From positions 1-64,000 of the forward strand of contig NZ_BCWM01000014.1 in the NCBI RefSeq assembly GCF_001592205.1: a stretch of DNA of 64,000 nt, in the 5' to 3' direction. The notes beneath the pieces are model-generated. The model saw only the letters and a program-made list of their open reading frames with translations, was not told the DNA's origin and made no database searches. This stretch comes from Brevundimonas vesicularis NBRC 12165 (lineage in GTDB: Bacteria; Pseudomonadota; Alphaproteobacteria; Caulobacterales; Caulobacteraceae). The translations under genes and the position numbers were made by a program. Of the stretch, positions 43,767 through 51,058 are shown in pieces; the stretch's first letter is position 1; every line of letters starts with the position of its first letter.

Positions 43767-44759
43767 ATGACGACGCCCGCCCCCGCCCCCGCCTCGCTCG
43801 ACGACGCCCATCTGGCCACCCGCCGCATCACCCGCCTGTCGGTCGGGGTCGCGGTGGTGCTGATCGCGATGAAGGCCTTTGCGCTGGGCGCGTCCGGCTC
43901 GGTCTCCATCCTGGCGACCCTGGCGGACTCGGTGCTGGATCTGGCGGCGTCCCTGACCACCTTCTTCGCCGTGCGCTGGGCCGCCGCCCCAGCTGACGAG
44001 GACCACCGCTATGGCCACGGTAAGGGCGAAGCCCTGTCCGCCCTGGTCCAGGCCGGGCTGGTCTTCGCCTCGGCCCTCTTCATCGCCTGGGAGGGGGTGC
44101 AGCGCATCTTCGACCCCCGTCCCGTGACCTCCGGCGTCTGGGCCACGGGCGTCATGGTCGCGGCCATCGCCATCACCGCCTGGCTGGTGTGGATGCAGAC
44201 CCAGACGCTGAAGAAGACCGGCTCCCTTGCCGTCGCCGGCGACCGCGCCCATTACGCCGCCGACCTGGCCGCAAACGTCGTTGTGCTGATCGGGGTGATT
44301 TCGGGGGCCTTCCTGGGCGCGCCGGGACTGGATGCGGCCGCCGGCATCGTCGTCGCCGTCTGGCTGTTCTGGGGCGCGACGGGCATGTTGAAGGCCGCCG
44401 CCGATCACCTGCTGGACCGCGCCGTGCCCGAGGCCGACCGCGCCGCCATCACCAAGGCCGTCCTGGCCGATCCCCAGGTCTTCGGCGTGCATCAACTGCG
44501 CACCCGCATGTCCGGTCAGGTGATGATGATCCAGATGCATGTCGATCTGGACGCGCACCAGACGCTGGACGCCGCCCACGCCATCGTCGTCGCCGCCGAG
44601 AACCGGGTGCTGGCCCAGTATCCCGCCGCCGACATCCTGATCCACGCCGACCCGCGCGGCCACGCCCGTCCGCTGCCCGCGATCCCGGCTGCTGCCCCCG
44701 CCGATCCGCAAGCCAGCCCCGCCCCGACCGGCCCCGCGCCCAAGGGGCCCTGGTCCTGA
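43767..44759 (+). CDS. Cation diffusion facilitator family transporter (FieF-like)
   Basis: A 330-residue CDF transporter with six transmembrane helices. LADSVLDLAAS in helix II and HYAADLAAN in helix V hold the Asp/His metal site; HRYGHGKGEAL after helix II is the family signature. A cytoplasmic domain follows (residues 210-290) with TRMSGQVMMIQMHVDLD. It exports Zn2+, Fe2+ or Cd2+ in exchange for protons. The C-terminal 35 residues are Pro/Ala-rich and unusual for the family. ATG 43767 is preferred over a TTG seven codons upstream. Confidence 0.92.
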   Translation: MTTPAPAPASLDDAHLATRRITRLSVGVAVVLIAMKAFALGASGSVSILATLADSVLDLAASLTTFFAVRWAAAPADEDHRYGHGKGEALSALVQAGLVFASALFIAWEGVQRIFDPRPVTSGVWATGVMVAAIAITAWLVWMQTQTLKKTGSLAVAGDRAHYAADLAANVVVLIGVISGAFLGAPGLDAAAGIVVAVWLFWGATGMLKAAADHLLDRAVPEADRAAITKAVLADPQVFGVHQLRTRMSGQVMMIQMHVDLDAHQTLDAAHAIVVAAENRVLAQYPAADILIHADPRGHARPLPAIPAAAPADPQASPAPTGPAPKGPWS

Positions 44760-44781
44760 CCTTGCGTCCAATTTCAATGCA

Positions 44782-44797
44782 GTAAACGCGCATTAAC
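44782..44797 (+). promoter_or_regulatory. CtrA-like box upstream of fzlA
   Basis: GTAA at 44782-44785, seven bases, TTAAC at 44793-44797. This matches the caulobacter CtrA full-site consensus TTAA-N7-TTAA(C) except for one base of the first half. It lies 23 bases before the ATG of fzlA, a division gene, in the right region for promoter control. Inference only. Confidence 0.45.
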
Positions 44798-44820
44798 GGG
44801 TCGGGGCGCATCAACCGCAG

Positions 44821-45507
44821 ATGGCCGACCCTTGCGTTCTCTTCCACTTCGCCTTCCAGCCCGCCTCGCGCGCCGCGCGACTGGCGCTGGGAGAGGCGCG
44901 GATCGAATGGACCGACACCCCGGTCCGTCCGTGGGAGGACGATTGCCCGGTCAATGACTTCAATCCGTCCGGCCTGCCGCCGGTGATCCAGACGATGGAT
45001 CGCGGCCGTCCGCTGGTGCTGTGCGAACTGCCCGCCATCCTGGGCTGGATCGAGGATCAGCAAAAGGGGCCGCTGCTGCTGCCCGCCGACCTCGCCGAAC
45101 GCGCCGAGGCGCGCCGACTGACTGGCTGGTTCGAGCGCCGCTTCATGGACGAGGTCGACGCCGTCCTGCTGCACGAGCGGATGGAAAAACCGCTGCTCAA
45201 GCTGGGCCCGCCCGAAGCCCGCGCCCTGCGCGACGGGCGCGACGCGCTGAAATCCCACCTCGCCATGCTGGAAGACCTGGTCGCCGCGCGCGACTGGCTG
45301 GCCGGCCGCCGCCTGTCCCAGGCCGATCTGATCGCCGCCGCCCACCTGTCGGTGCTGGACTATTTCGGCGAAATCCAGTGGAAGACCTGGCCCGGTCTGA
45401 AGACCTGGTACTCCAAGCTCAAATCCCGCCCCTGCTTCCGCCCCCTCCTCGCCGACCGCTTCGTTGGCGTGCCGCCGTCCGGGTGGTATGCGGATCTGGA
45501 TTTTTAA
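44821..45507 (+). CDS. fzlA: GST-fold protein, probable FtsZ-binding protein FzlA
   Basis: A 228-residue glutathione S-transferase-fold protein: a thioredoxin-like N-terminal domain with PSGLPPVIQTMD and CELPAILGWIED, then an all-helical C-terminal domain with ARDWLAGRRLSQADLIAAAHLSVL. FzlA of Caulobacter is a GST-fold protein of this length that binds FtsZ filaments and is needed for constriction; the proximity of uppP and queG supports it. Enzymatic GST activity is not expected in FzlA. The stop overlaps the convergent GIY-YIG gene by 3 bases. Confidence 0.7.
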   Translation: MADPCVLFHFAFQPASRAARLALGEARIEWTDTPVRPWEDDCPVNDFNPSGLPPVIQTMDRGRPLVLCELPAILGWIEDQQKGPLLLPADLAERAEARRLTGWFERRFMDEVDAVLLHERMEKPLLKLGPPEARALRDGRDALKSHLAMLEDLVAARDWLAGRRLSQADLIAAAHLSVLDYFGEIQWKTWPGLKTWYSKLKSRPCFRPLLADRFVGVPPSGWYADLDF

Positions 45508-45839
45508 AGCGCCTCGGCACCCAACCGGGCGATCCACAGCTTGGCGCGACTGACCAGTTCGTCCTTGCGCCTCAGATCCGAGATGTCGTCCGGCAGGCGG
45601 TCAAGCTGTTCGAAGCGGAAATCTTCGGGCGTGTGTGCCTTCCACGCCGCCTGAAGCGACCGATATGGACTGCCGCCGTGGCGCAGCGCGAACCACAGGC
45701 CGTTCTGCTCGGTGTCGATGTGGCGGCTCTTGCCGACCCAGGCCTGACCCGTCGCGCTGCAGATCACGGCATAGACCCCGGCGATGGTCGCGCGCTCCTT
45801 ATATTCGGCGATCAGGCTCTTGCGATTTGTCGGAGTCAT
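45504..45839 (-). CDS. GIY-YIG nuclease-fold protein
   Basis: A 111-residue protein consisting of little more than one GIY-YIG-like domain: AGVYAVIC replaces the GIY strand and AWVGKSRHID the YIG strand with a following Arg; a Glu is available downstream (PEDFRFEQLDR). The canonical tyrosines are partly altered, so nuclease activity is uncertain. It is divergent from the DUF2239 gene with 58 bases between starts, filled by two AT-rich operator-like repeats. I recall this GIY-YIG/DUF2239 pairing from other proteobacteria. Role is unknown; DNA processing is the natural guess. Confidence 0.75.
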   Translation of the reverse strand: MTPTNRKSLIAEYKERATIAGVYAVICSATGQAWVGKSRHIDTEQNGLWFALRHGGSPYRSLQAAWKAHTPEDFRFEQLDRLPDDISDLRRKDELVSRAKLWIARLGAEAL

Positions 45840-45851
45840 GGCGCTCTCTTA

Positions 45852-45901
45852 TTTATCCGGGTATAAATATGACAGATAATTTTATCCGGGTAAATATATG
45901 A
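45852..45901. promoter_or_regulatory. Duplicated AT-rich operator between GIY-YIG and DUF2239 genes
   Basis: Two 21-base direct repeats at 45852-45872 and 45881-45901 begin with identical TTTATCCGGGTA and both end in ATGA after an AT-only stretch. The core TTATCCGGGTAA is a near-palindrome (inverse TTACCCGGATAA), as expected for a dimeric protein. Spacing is 29 bases. The second copy covers the DUF2239 start codon, so binding there would block initiation. The region is far more AT-rich than the surroundings and probably serves both divergent promoters. Confidence 0.75.
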
Positions 45902-46446
45902 GTGACGAAGATCGTGATTTGGTCCTATTCGACGGCCCACGCCGCATCGCCAAAGGCTCGGACGCCGCAGTGGCTACCGCCTTTCGCAAGGCCCTGGCGG
46001 CCTCGCCTCAAGCCGCGCTGCGCGTGTTCGATCTGGCGACCGGTCGCCCGGTCGACCTGGATCTTCGGGACCAAGAACCGGCTTTGGCCCAAACTCCCAG
46101 GCGCGGCCGTCCGCGCCTGGGAGTCGCCGCGCGCGAGGTTACGCTGTTGCCGCGTCACTGGGACTGGCTGGCGACCCAGCCGGGCGGCGCCTCGGCCGCC
46201 CTGCGCCGTCTGGTGGAACAGGCCCGCAAGACCGGCTCCGACAACGATGCACGCCGCCGTCGCACCGACGCCGCCTACGGCTTCATGGTCGAGATGGCCG
46301 GCGACGCCCCCGACTTCGAAGAGGCCAGCCGCGCCCTGTTCGCGGGCGATCGCGACCGTCTGACCGCCCTGATCGCCCCTTGGCCCACTGACATTCGGGC
46401 TCAAATTCTCGAACTGTTCGACGGTGAGGCTGCATCGCGCGAATGA
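45898..46446 (+). CDS. DUF2239 family protein, possible DNA-binding regulator
   Basis: A 182-residue protein. The first 60 residues form a small alpha/beta unit (LVLFDGPRRIAKG, LRVFDLATGRPVD). A basic RRGRPRLGVAAREVTLL linker leads to PRHWDWLATQPGGASAALRRLVEQARK, which has the strand-helix-helix spacing of ribbon-helix-helix DNA-binding proteins; GRPR resembles an AT-hook. The rest is helical. DUF2239 has no established function. The start lies within the second operator repeat and there is no good ribosome-binding site, so autoregulation is plausible. The downstream gap contains the short copy of the intergenic repeat. Confidence 0.8.
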   Translation: MSDEDRDLVLFDGPRRIAKGSDAAVATAFRKALAASPQAALRVFDLATGRPVDLDLRDQEPALAQTPRRGRPRLGVAAREVTLLPRHWDWLATQPGGASAALRRLVEQARKTGSDNDARRRRTDAAYGFMVEMAGDAPDFEEASRALFAGDRDRLTALIAPWPTDIRAQILELFDGEAASRE

Positions 46447-46452
46447 CGATGT

Positions 46453-46515
46453 CGTCTCCTCCCCACTTGTGGGGAGGGGGACCGCGTAGCGGTGAAGGGG
46501 CTCTTGAAGTCCCAC
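46453..46515. repeat. Intergenic palindromic repeat, short copy
   Basis: 63 bases that match the reverse complement of 2608-2670 at 59 positions with no gaps. It contains the CTCCCCACTTGTGGGGAG hairpin and the GGGGACCGCGTAGCGGT stretch. It lies between the DUF2239 gene and the orphan minus-strand gene. The left half of the long copy is missing here. Confidence 0.85.
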
Positions 46516-46552
46516 AGACGCCGGCTTTCCAGGCTTAAAATTCCTTCGTCAC

Positions 46553-47047
46553 CTAACTCGCAACACTGGTGCGCCTTCGTTTAGCAATCTCTAGATCAGC
46601 ACGAGCGATGGTTCTTATTTTCTTTTGAGCATTCGCGATGTATCCGTAACCCTCGTCTAGTTGACCCTCCCAAGTCGTCTCTTGTTTTTGAAGATTGACC
46701 CACAACTGCGATATTACTTCTGCAACCTCCTCATCAAGAAGCCACGTCTCTGCTGCGATGCGCCGCCGCACCTCATCTCTAGCTTTTCGATACCGTGCAT
46801 TGAGCTCCACGAGCCGGTCTGCAGGCACCTTTTCTCTGACGATTGCGGCATCAAACTGCTCGCTATGCCATTCGAGCATGTCATGTAGCCCTTCAAAAAC
46901 TACGGTGTAGGCTGTGGCCTTTCGCTCCCACGATCGCTCCTTATAAAAGCGCTTAAGAGTCCACCCTGTAGCTAACCACGCACCAGCAAATCCAATCAGC
47001 GGCGCGATTAGTGTAATCAGCAGCTTCAGCGCTTCCTGCCATATCAT
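46553..47047 (-). CDS. Orphan membrane protein, AT-richer
   Basis: A 164-residue protein with one N-terminal hydrophobic segment (LLITLIAPLIGFAGAWLATGW, residues 9-29) and a long charged helical cytoplasmic part with many Arg, Glu and Lys, probably coiled coil. Codon use is much more AT-rich than that of the flanking genes. AAGGAAACGACG precedes the ATG. No family is recognised. The size and layout resemble the orphan at 14426-14905. It lies beside the short copy of the repeat and the GIY-YIG/DUF2239 pair, together a likely acquired block between fzlA and queG. Confidence 0.65.
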   Translation of the reverse strand: MIWQEALKLLITLIAPLIGFAGAWLATGWTLKRFYKERSWERKATAYTVVFEGLHDMLEWHSEQFDAAIVREKVPADRLVELNARYRKARDEVRRRIAAETWLLDEEVAEVISQLWVNLQKQETTWEGQLDEGYGYIANAQKKIRTIARADLEIAKRRRTSVAS

Positions 47048-47118
47048 CGTCGTTTCCTTGCTCGCTGGATGCCGAAGCTAGCCTTTGTTCACGAGCGCAT
47101 ACTAGCGACCCGCATTCA

Positions 47119-48297
47119 GTGAGCGTCGTGGCGCTGCGGCAGCCTATCATTTCGAGAGTGCAGCAGCTCTATGCTATCCCCCGCCCCGTGTCCGACCGCC
47201 TGAAAACCTTCATCCGCCAGCGCTCGGCCGAGCTCGGCTTCGATGTCTGCCGGTTCGCCTCGGCGGCCGACGCCTGGCCGGCGGGCGAGCGGCTGCGTCA
47301 TTTCGTGGACGAGGGCCGGCATGGCGACATGGAATGGATGGAGACGACGCTGGATCGCCGCCAGCATCCGACCGCCATGTGGGACGAGGCCCGGACCGCC
47401 ATCGTCCTGGGCATGAACTACGGGCCGGAGAACAACCCGCTGGATCAGCTGGCTGACCGTTCGGCCGGCTACATCTCGGTCTATGCGCGCGGCGACGACT
47501 ACCACGAGGTCATCAAGGGCCGGCTTAAACAGCTGGCGGGCCAGATCGCGGCGCGCAACGGCGCGGACATCAAGGTCTTCGTCGACACCGCCCCCCTGAT
47601 GGAAAAACCGCTGGCCCAGCGCGCTGGCCTGGGCTGGCAGGGTAAACACACCAATCTGCTCAGCCGCACCCACGGCAACTGGCTGTTCCTCGGGACCATA
47701 CTGACCGCCGCCGAGATCGAGCCCGACGCGGCCGAGACCGAACACTGCGGCCGCTGCACCGCCTGTCTCGACGCCTGCCCGACGAACGCCTTTCCCGCCC
47801 CGTTCCAGCTCGACGCCCGGCGCTGCCTGTCCTACCTGACCATCGAGTTCGCCGGTCCCTGGCCCGAGGAGTTCCGCACCCTGACCGGATCGCGCATCTA
47901 TGGCTGCGACGACTGTCTGGCGGTCTGTCCTTGGAACAAGTTCGCGCAGGAAGCGCGCGAAATCCGGCTGGCGCCCCGCCCGGCTTTTCAAAGCCCGCGC
48001 CTGCACGACCTGCTGGCGCTGGACGACGCCGCCTTCCGCGCCCTGTTCACCAAGAGCCCGGTCAAGCGGATCGGCCGCGACCGCTTCCTCAGGAACGTCC
48101 TCTACGCCGTCGGCAACTCGGACGACGCCTCCCTGATCGCCCCGACGAAGGCCTTGCTGGACGACCCCTCGCCCCTCGTCCGCAGTGCCGCCGTCTGGGC
48201 CCTGTCGCAAATGACGCCGCCCGACGACTTCGCGGCCCTGGCCAAGTCGACGACCGAGACCGATCCTCAGGTTTTAAGCGAATGGCGGCGCGCTTGA
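47119..48297 (+). CDS. queG: Epoxyqueuosine reductase QueG
   Basis: A 392-residue cobalamin-dependent iron-sulfur enzyme that reduces epoxyqueuosine to queuosine in tRNA, the last step of the pathway. Two ferredoxin-type clusters are visible: CGRCTACLDACP and CDDCLAVCPWN, with one more Cys between in the RRCLSYL segment. VDTAPLMEKPLA and GLGWQGKHTNL are family blocks. A HEAT-like C-terminal tail (RNVLYAVGNSDD) follows. The start is a GTG at 47119; a second GTG at 47188 (VSDRLKTF) would fit family length equally well. Confidence 0.94.
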   Translation: MSVVALRQPIISRVQQLYAIPRPVSDRLKTFIRQRSAELGFDVCRFASAADAWPAGERLRHFVDEGRHGDMEWMETTLDRRQHPTAMWDEARTAIVLGMNYGPENNPLDQLADRSAGYISVYARGDDYHEVIKGRLKQLAGQIAARNGADIKVFVDTAPLMEKPLAQRAGLGWQGKHTNLLSRTHGNWLFLGTILTAAEIEPDAAETEHCGRCTACLDACPTNAFPAPFQLDARRCLSYLTIEFAGPWPEEFRTLTGSRIYGCDDCLAVCPWNKFAQEAREIRLAPRPAFQSPRLHDLLALDDAAFRALFTKSPVKRIGRDRFLRNVLYAVGNSDDASLIAPTKALLDDPSPLVRSAAVWALSQMTPPDDFAALAKSTTETDPQVLSEWRRA

Positions 48298-48341
48298 GGT
48301 CTAGGTCCCGCTTCGCAGCGAGTCGACGGATTGCGTGAGGG

Positions 48342-48857
48342 TCACCCCATCGCCGTGCCGACGCCCGATCCGCCGCCGGGCACCTTGGCCACGTCGAGCA
48401 GTTTCAAGCGGAAGATCAGCACCGAGTTGGCGGGGATCTTGGGATTGCCCTGCTCGCCATAACCCAGCTCGGGCGAGACATAGAGCAGCCATTCGTCGCC
48501 GACGCGCATCTTCTGCAGCGCCTCGGTCCAGCCCTTGACCACCTCCTCGGGCGTGAACACCGCCGGCGCCCCGCGCGCGAAGGAACTGTCGAACACGCTG
48601 TTGTCGACCAGCTTGCCCTCGTAATCGACCTTGACCAGGTCGTTACGGTCCGGGCTGACGCCGCCGGCCGGTCCCGCCTGCACCACCTTGTATTGCAGGC
48701 CGCTCGGCAGGGTTTGGACGCCCTCTTCCTTGGCGTTCTTCGCCATGAAGGCGGCCGCCTCGGCCTTGCCCGCGTTCGGATCGACCGGCTCGGCCTGGCC
48801 GCAGCCCGACAGCAAGAAGGCCGCGACGATCGCCGCCTTACCCCATCCGAAGTTCAT
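48342..48857 (-). CDS. FKBP-type peptidyl-prolyl isomerase, lipoprotein
   Basis: A 171-residue protein with signal sequence and lipobox LLSGC, so it is probably membrane-anchored and acts on exported proteins. GLQYKVVQAG and VKVDYEGKLVDNSVFDSS, followed by VVKGWTEALQKMRVGDEWLLYVSPELGYG and VLIFRLKLLDV, are the classical FKBP order. A Gly-rich short tail ends the protein. Its start overlaps the ilvA 3' end by 20 bases on the same strand, so translation is coupled. Confidence 0.93.
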   Translation of the reverse strand: MNFGWGKAAIVAAFLLSGCGQAEPVDPNAGKAEAAAFMAKNAKEEGVQTLPSGLQYKVVQAGPAGGVSPDRNDLVKVDYEGKLVDNSVFDSSFARGAPAVFTPEEVVKGWTEALQKMRVGDEWLLYVSPELGYGEQGNPKIPANSVLIFRLKLLDVAKVPGGGSGVGTAMG

Positions 48858-50040
48858 AGCCGCGTTCCTTCAAGGCCTCGCCGATCTCGTCGGCGTGGGC
48901 GCTATCGCGCGTTTCGACCATGATGTCGAACTCGGCGCCCTTGGCCGGCACGTCCAGCGCCAGACGGTTGTGGACCACGTCGATGATGTTGCCGCCCAGG
49001 CCGCCGATCACCGCCGCCATGGCCGACAACATGCCCGGCCGGTCGTCGCCCAGGATGCGATAGACGATTAATCTCCGCTCACGGACCATCTCGCGATTCA
49101 ACACGACCGCCAGCATCCGTGCATCGATGTTTCCGCCGCACAGCTCCAGCCCGACCTTCATCCCCTCGAACCGCTCGGGATAGGCCAGAAGGGCCGCCAG
49201 ACCGCCGGCGCCCGCGCCTTCGGACACCGTCTTCTCATAGGTGACATAGGTGGCGACGGCCCGTTCGAAATGCGCCTCCTCGCAGACGAAGACCTCGTCC
49301 ACGAGCGGGTCGGCCAGGGCGAAGGGAATGTCGCCAACCGCCTTGATGGCGATGCCCTCGGCGATGGTCTGTCCGGTGCAGACCGGCGGCTTGCCCGCCC
49401 GTTTGGCGGTGAAGGACGGATAGCGGGCGGCCTCCACGCCAAAGACCTTGATGTCCGGCTTCATCGCTTTGGCCGCGATGGCGCAGCCCGCGATCAGCCC
49501 GCCGCCGCCGATGGGGATGATCAGGGCCTCGACCTCGGGCGCATCCTCCAGAAGCTCGATCGCGCAGACGCCCTGACCCGCCACGATGCCTTCGTCGTCG
49601 AAGGCCGAGACGAAGACATAGCCCTTTTCAGCTTCCAGCCGCTTGGCCGCCTCGGTCGAACCGGTGAAGTCCAGCCCCTCGATCACCACGGTCGCCCCGT
49701 GCGAGCGGGTGCCGTTGATCTTGGCGAAGGGCGTGCCCTCGGGCATCACGATGGTCACCGGCACGCCCAGCCGTCCGCCGTGATAGGCCAGGGCCTGGGC
49801 GTGGTTGCCGGCGCTGGCGGCCACCACGCCGCGCTTCATCTCCTCGGGGCTCAGCATCAGCAGCCGGTTCAGGGCCCCGCGCTCCTTGAAGCTGCCGGTG
49901 AATTGCAAATTGTCGAACTTCACCCAGACCTCGGCTCCGGTCAGCTGCGACAGCTTTCTGGAATAGCGGGTCGGGGTGCGGTCGACCGCGCCGGCGATCC
50001 GGGTGCGCGCGGCTTGGATATCGGCGAAGGTGACGGTCAT
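48838..50040 (-). CDS. ilvA: Threonine ammonia-lyase (threonine dehydratase) with ACT domain
   Basis: A 400-residue fold-type II PLP enzyme that deaminates threonine to 2-oxobutyrate, feeding isoleucine synthesis. Lys52 in GSFKERG binds PLP; SAGNHAQALAY and GGGGLIAG are the usual substrate and phosphate loops. A single C-terminal ACT domain (VYRILGDDRPGMLSAM) suggests amino-acid feedback; this layout is the ilvA_1C/TdcB-like type. ATG 50040 is preferred. Two identical 13-base direct repeats lie 38-71 bases upstream. Confidence 0.94.
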   Translation of the reverse strand: MTVTFADIQAARTRIAGAVDRTPTRYSRKLSQLTGAEVWVKFDNLQFTGSFKERGALNRLLMLSPEEMKRGVVAASAGNHAQALAYHGGRLGVPVTIVMPEGTPFAKINGTRSHGATVVIEGLDFTGSTEAAKRLEAEKGYVFVSAFDDEGIVAGQGVCAIELLEDAPEVEALIIPIGGGGLIAGCAIAAKAMKPDIKVFGVEAARYPSFTAKRAGKPPVCTGQTIAEGIAIKAVGDIPFALADPLVDEVFVCEEAHFERAVATYVTYEKTVSEGAGAGGLAALLAYPERFEGMKVGLELCGGNIDARMLAVVLNREMVRERRLIVYRILGDDRPGMLSAMAAVIGGLGGNIIDVVHNRLALDVPAKGAEFDIMVETRDSAHADEIGEALKERGYELRMG

Positions 50041-50077
50041 ACGGGGCGTTTCCGAGCTGTCGCGCCTCGACGACTGG

Positions 50078-50111
50078 GCGCGTTGTCGGGCCTGTTTCGC
50101 GCGTTGTCGGG
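50078..50111 (-). promoter_or_regulatory. Direct repeats upstream of ilvA
   Basis: GCGCGTTGTCGGG occurs at 50078-50090 and again at 50099-50111, perfectly repeated with 21-base periodicity (two helical turns). It lies between ilvA and the divergent lipoprotein gene at 50214, closer to ilvA. An operator for a dimeric regulator bound in tandem is possible. Confidence 0.45.
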
Positions 50112-50213
50112 TCCGGGTCCAGAGGGGGAATCTTGAGCGTGGAAGTCGCCCGGCCTGTCGTGCGATAGTGAGGCCGTCGTCCCCCACGACCCCGAAATCC
50201 CGGAGGAAGCCCC

Positions 50214-50729
50214 ATGTCGATCCGTTCGTTCGCCGCCCCTGGCCTGGCTCTCGCCCTGACCGCCGCAGCGCTCTCCGCCTGTGCGCCCACTGCCGGCGGC
50301 GGCCTGCCGAACGGGGGCCCGGCCGCCTTCAACGAGGCCGATTTCGGCTGGTCTCAAATGCCCGGTCGCAACAGCATCCAGGGCCAGATCGCCTTCGCCC
50401 GGGACGGCAAGGCCTTCGATTGCGTCGCCAGCGTCGGCCTGACGCCGGACACCCCCTACACCCGCGCCCGCATTCGCACCCTGTACGGTTCGACCCAGCG
50501 CGCAGCCGTGCCTGCCGCCGTCGTCCGCGCCCGCACCGTCGCCGACGCCAACGCCGACTATCGCAACTATGTCCGCTCCGAGCGGTGCGAGAACGGCCGT
50601 TTCCGCTTCGACGGCCTGCCCGACGGCGGCTGGTTCCTGATAGTGCCGGTCACCTCGGGCGATGCGCCCTTGGTGCTGATGCAGTCGGTGCAGACACGCG
50701 GCGGTCGAGTCGTCTCCGTCACCCTGTGA
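50214..50729 (+). CDS. Lipoprotein with carboxypeptidase-regulatory-like fold
   Basis: A 171-residue exported protein with a lipobox LSAC after an 18-residue hydrophobic stretch. The mature part includes DCVASVGLTPDTPYTR, two cysteines (FDCVAS, SERCENG) and a C-terminal GRFRFDGLPDGGWFLIVPV, which resembles the strand pattern of CarboxypepD_reg/Cna-B-like domains. No enzyme motif is present. GGAGGAAG precedes the ATG. It probably sits in a membrane facing the periplasm. A hairpin with T-tract follows. Confidence 0.72.
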   Translation: MSIRSFAAPGLALALTAAALSACAPTAGGGLPNGGPAAFNEADFGWSQMPGRNSIQGQIAFARDGKAFDCVASVGLTPDTPYTRARIRTLYGSTQRAAVPAAVVRARTVADANADYRNYVRSERCENGRFRFDGLPDGGWFLIVPVTSGDAPLVLMQSVQTRGGRVVSVTL

Positions 50730-50796
50730 CCCGCACGCCCCTTCTCACGAAGATGCGACCCCGGTAACGCGGATCGCCATCTTCTGACCACGAGCG

Positions 50797-50843
50797 CCCC
50801 GGACTGATCGCTGCTTCTGTGCGAGAGTTCGGGGAGCTTTTTT
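50797..50843 (+). terminator. Probable terminator with long loop
   Basis: CCCCGGACT at 50797-50805 and AGTTCGGGG at 50826-50834 form a 9-bp stem with one G-T pair and a 20-base loop, followed after AGC by six T residues. It would end the lipoprotein transcript, although GGGGAGC could equally be the ribosome-binding site of the small ORF that starts right after it. Confidence 0.6.
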
Positions 50844-50844
50844 C

Positions 50845-51042
50845 TTGTCCCAACACAATATCATAGGATCCGAGGCCTTTACGCGAGGGCCTTCGGTCAT
50901 CATCCGCAAATACAAGGCGGGCGGCATGCGGCGTCGCCGGTCCAAGACCATCGCCACCTTCATCGCCGGCGCGGGCGCCATGCTGGTGGTGGGCGCCGTC
51001 GCCGTCGCGGCCGTCTATGGCCCCGCCCTGGCGGGCGGCTGA
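50845..51042 (+). CDS. Small single-pass membrane protein
   Basis: A 65-residue protein from a TTG start at 50845, with a basic N-terminal part (RKYKAGGMRRRRSK) and one hydrophobic helix (TIATFIAGAGAMLVVGAVAVAAVYG). GGGGAGC lies 7 bases before TTG. An ATG at 50926 would give a 38-residue version without a good ribosome-binding site. No family is recognised. The start right after a terminator-like hairpin is odd. Confidence 0.5.
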   Translation: MSQHNIIGSEAFTRGPSVIIRKYKAGGMRRRRSKTIATFIAGAGAMLVVGAVAVAAVYGPALAGG

Positions 51043-51058
51043 CATTGCGGGCTGGCCG

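Noticed and set aside
45504..46446. Toxin-antitoxin reading of the GIY-YIG/DUF2239 pair
   Set aside because: The genes are divergent rather than co-directional and neither resembles a known toxin or antitoxin. A regulated nuclease-fold pair is the safer description.
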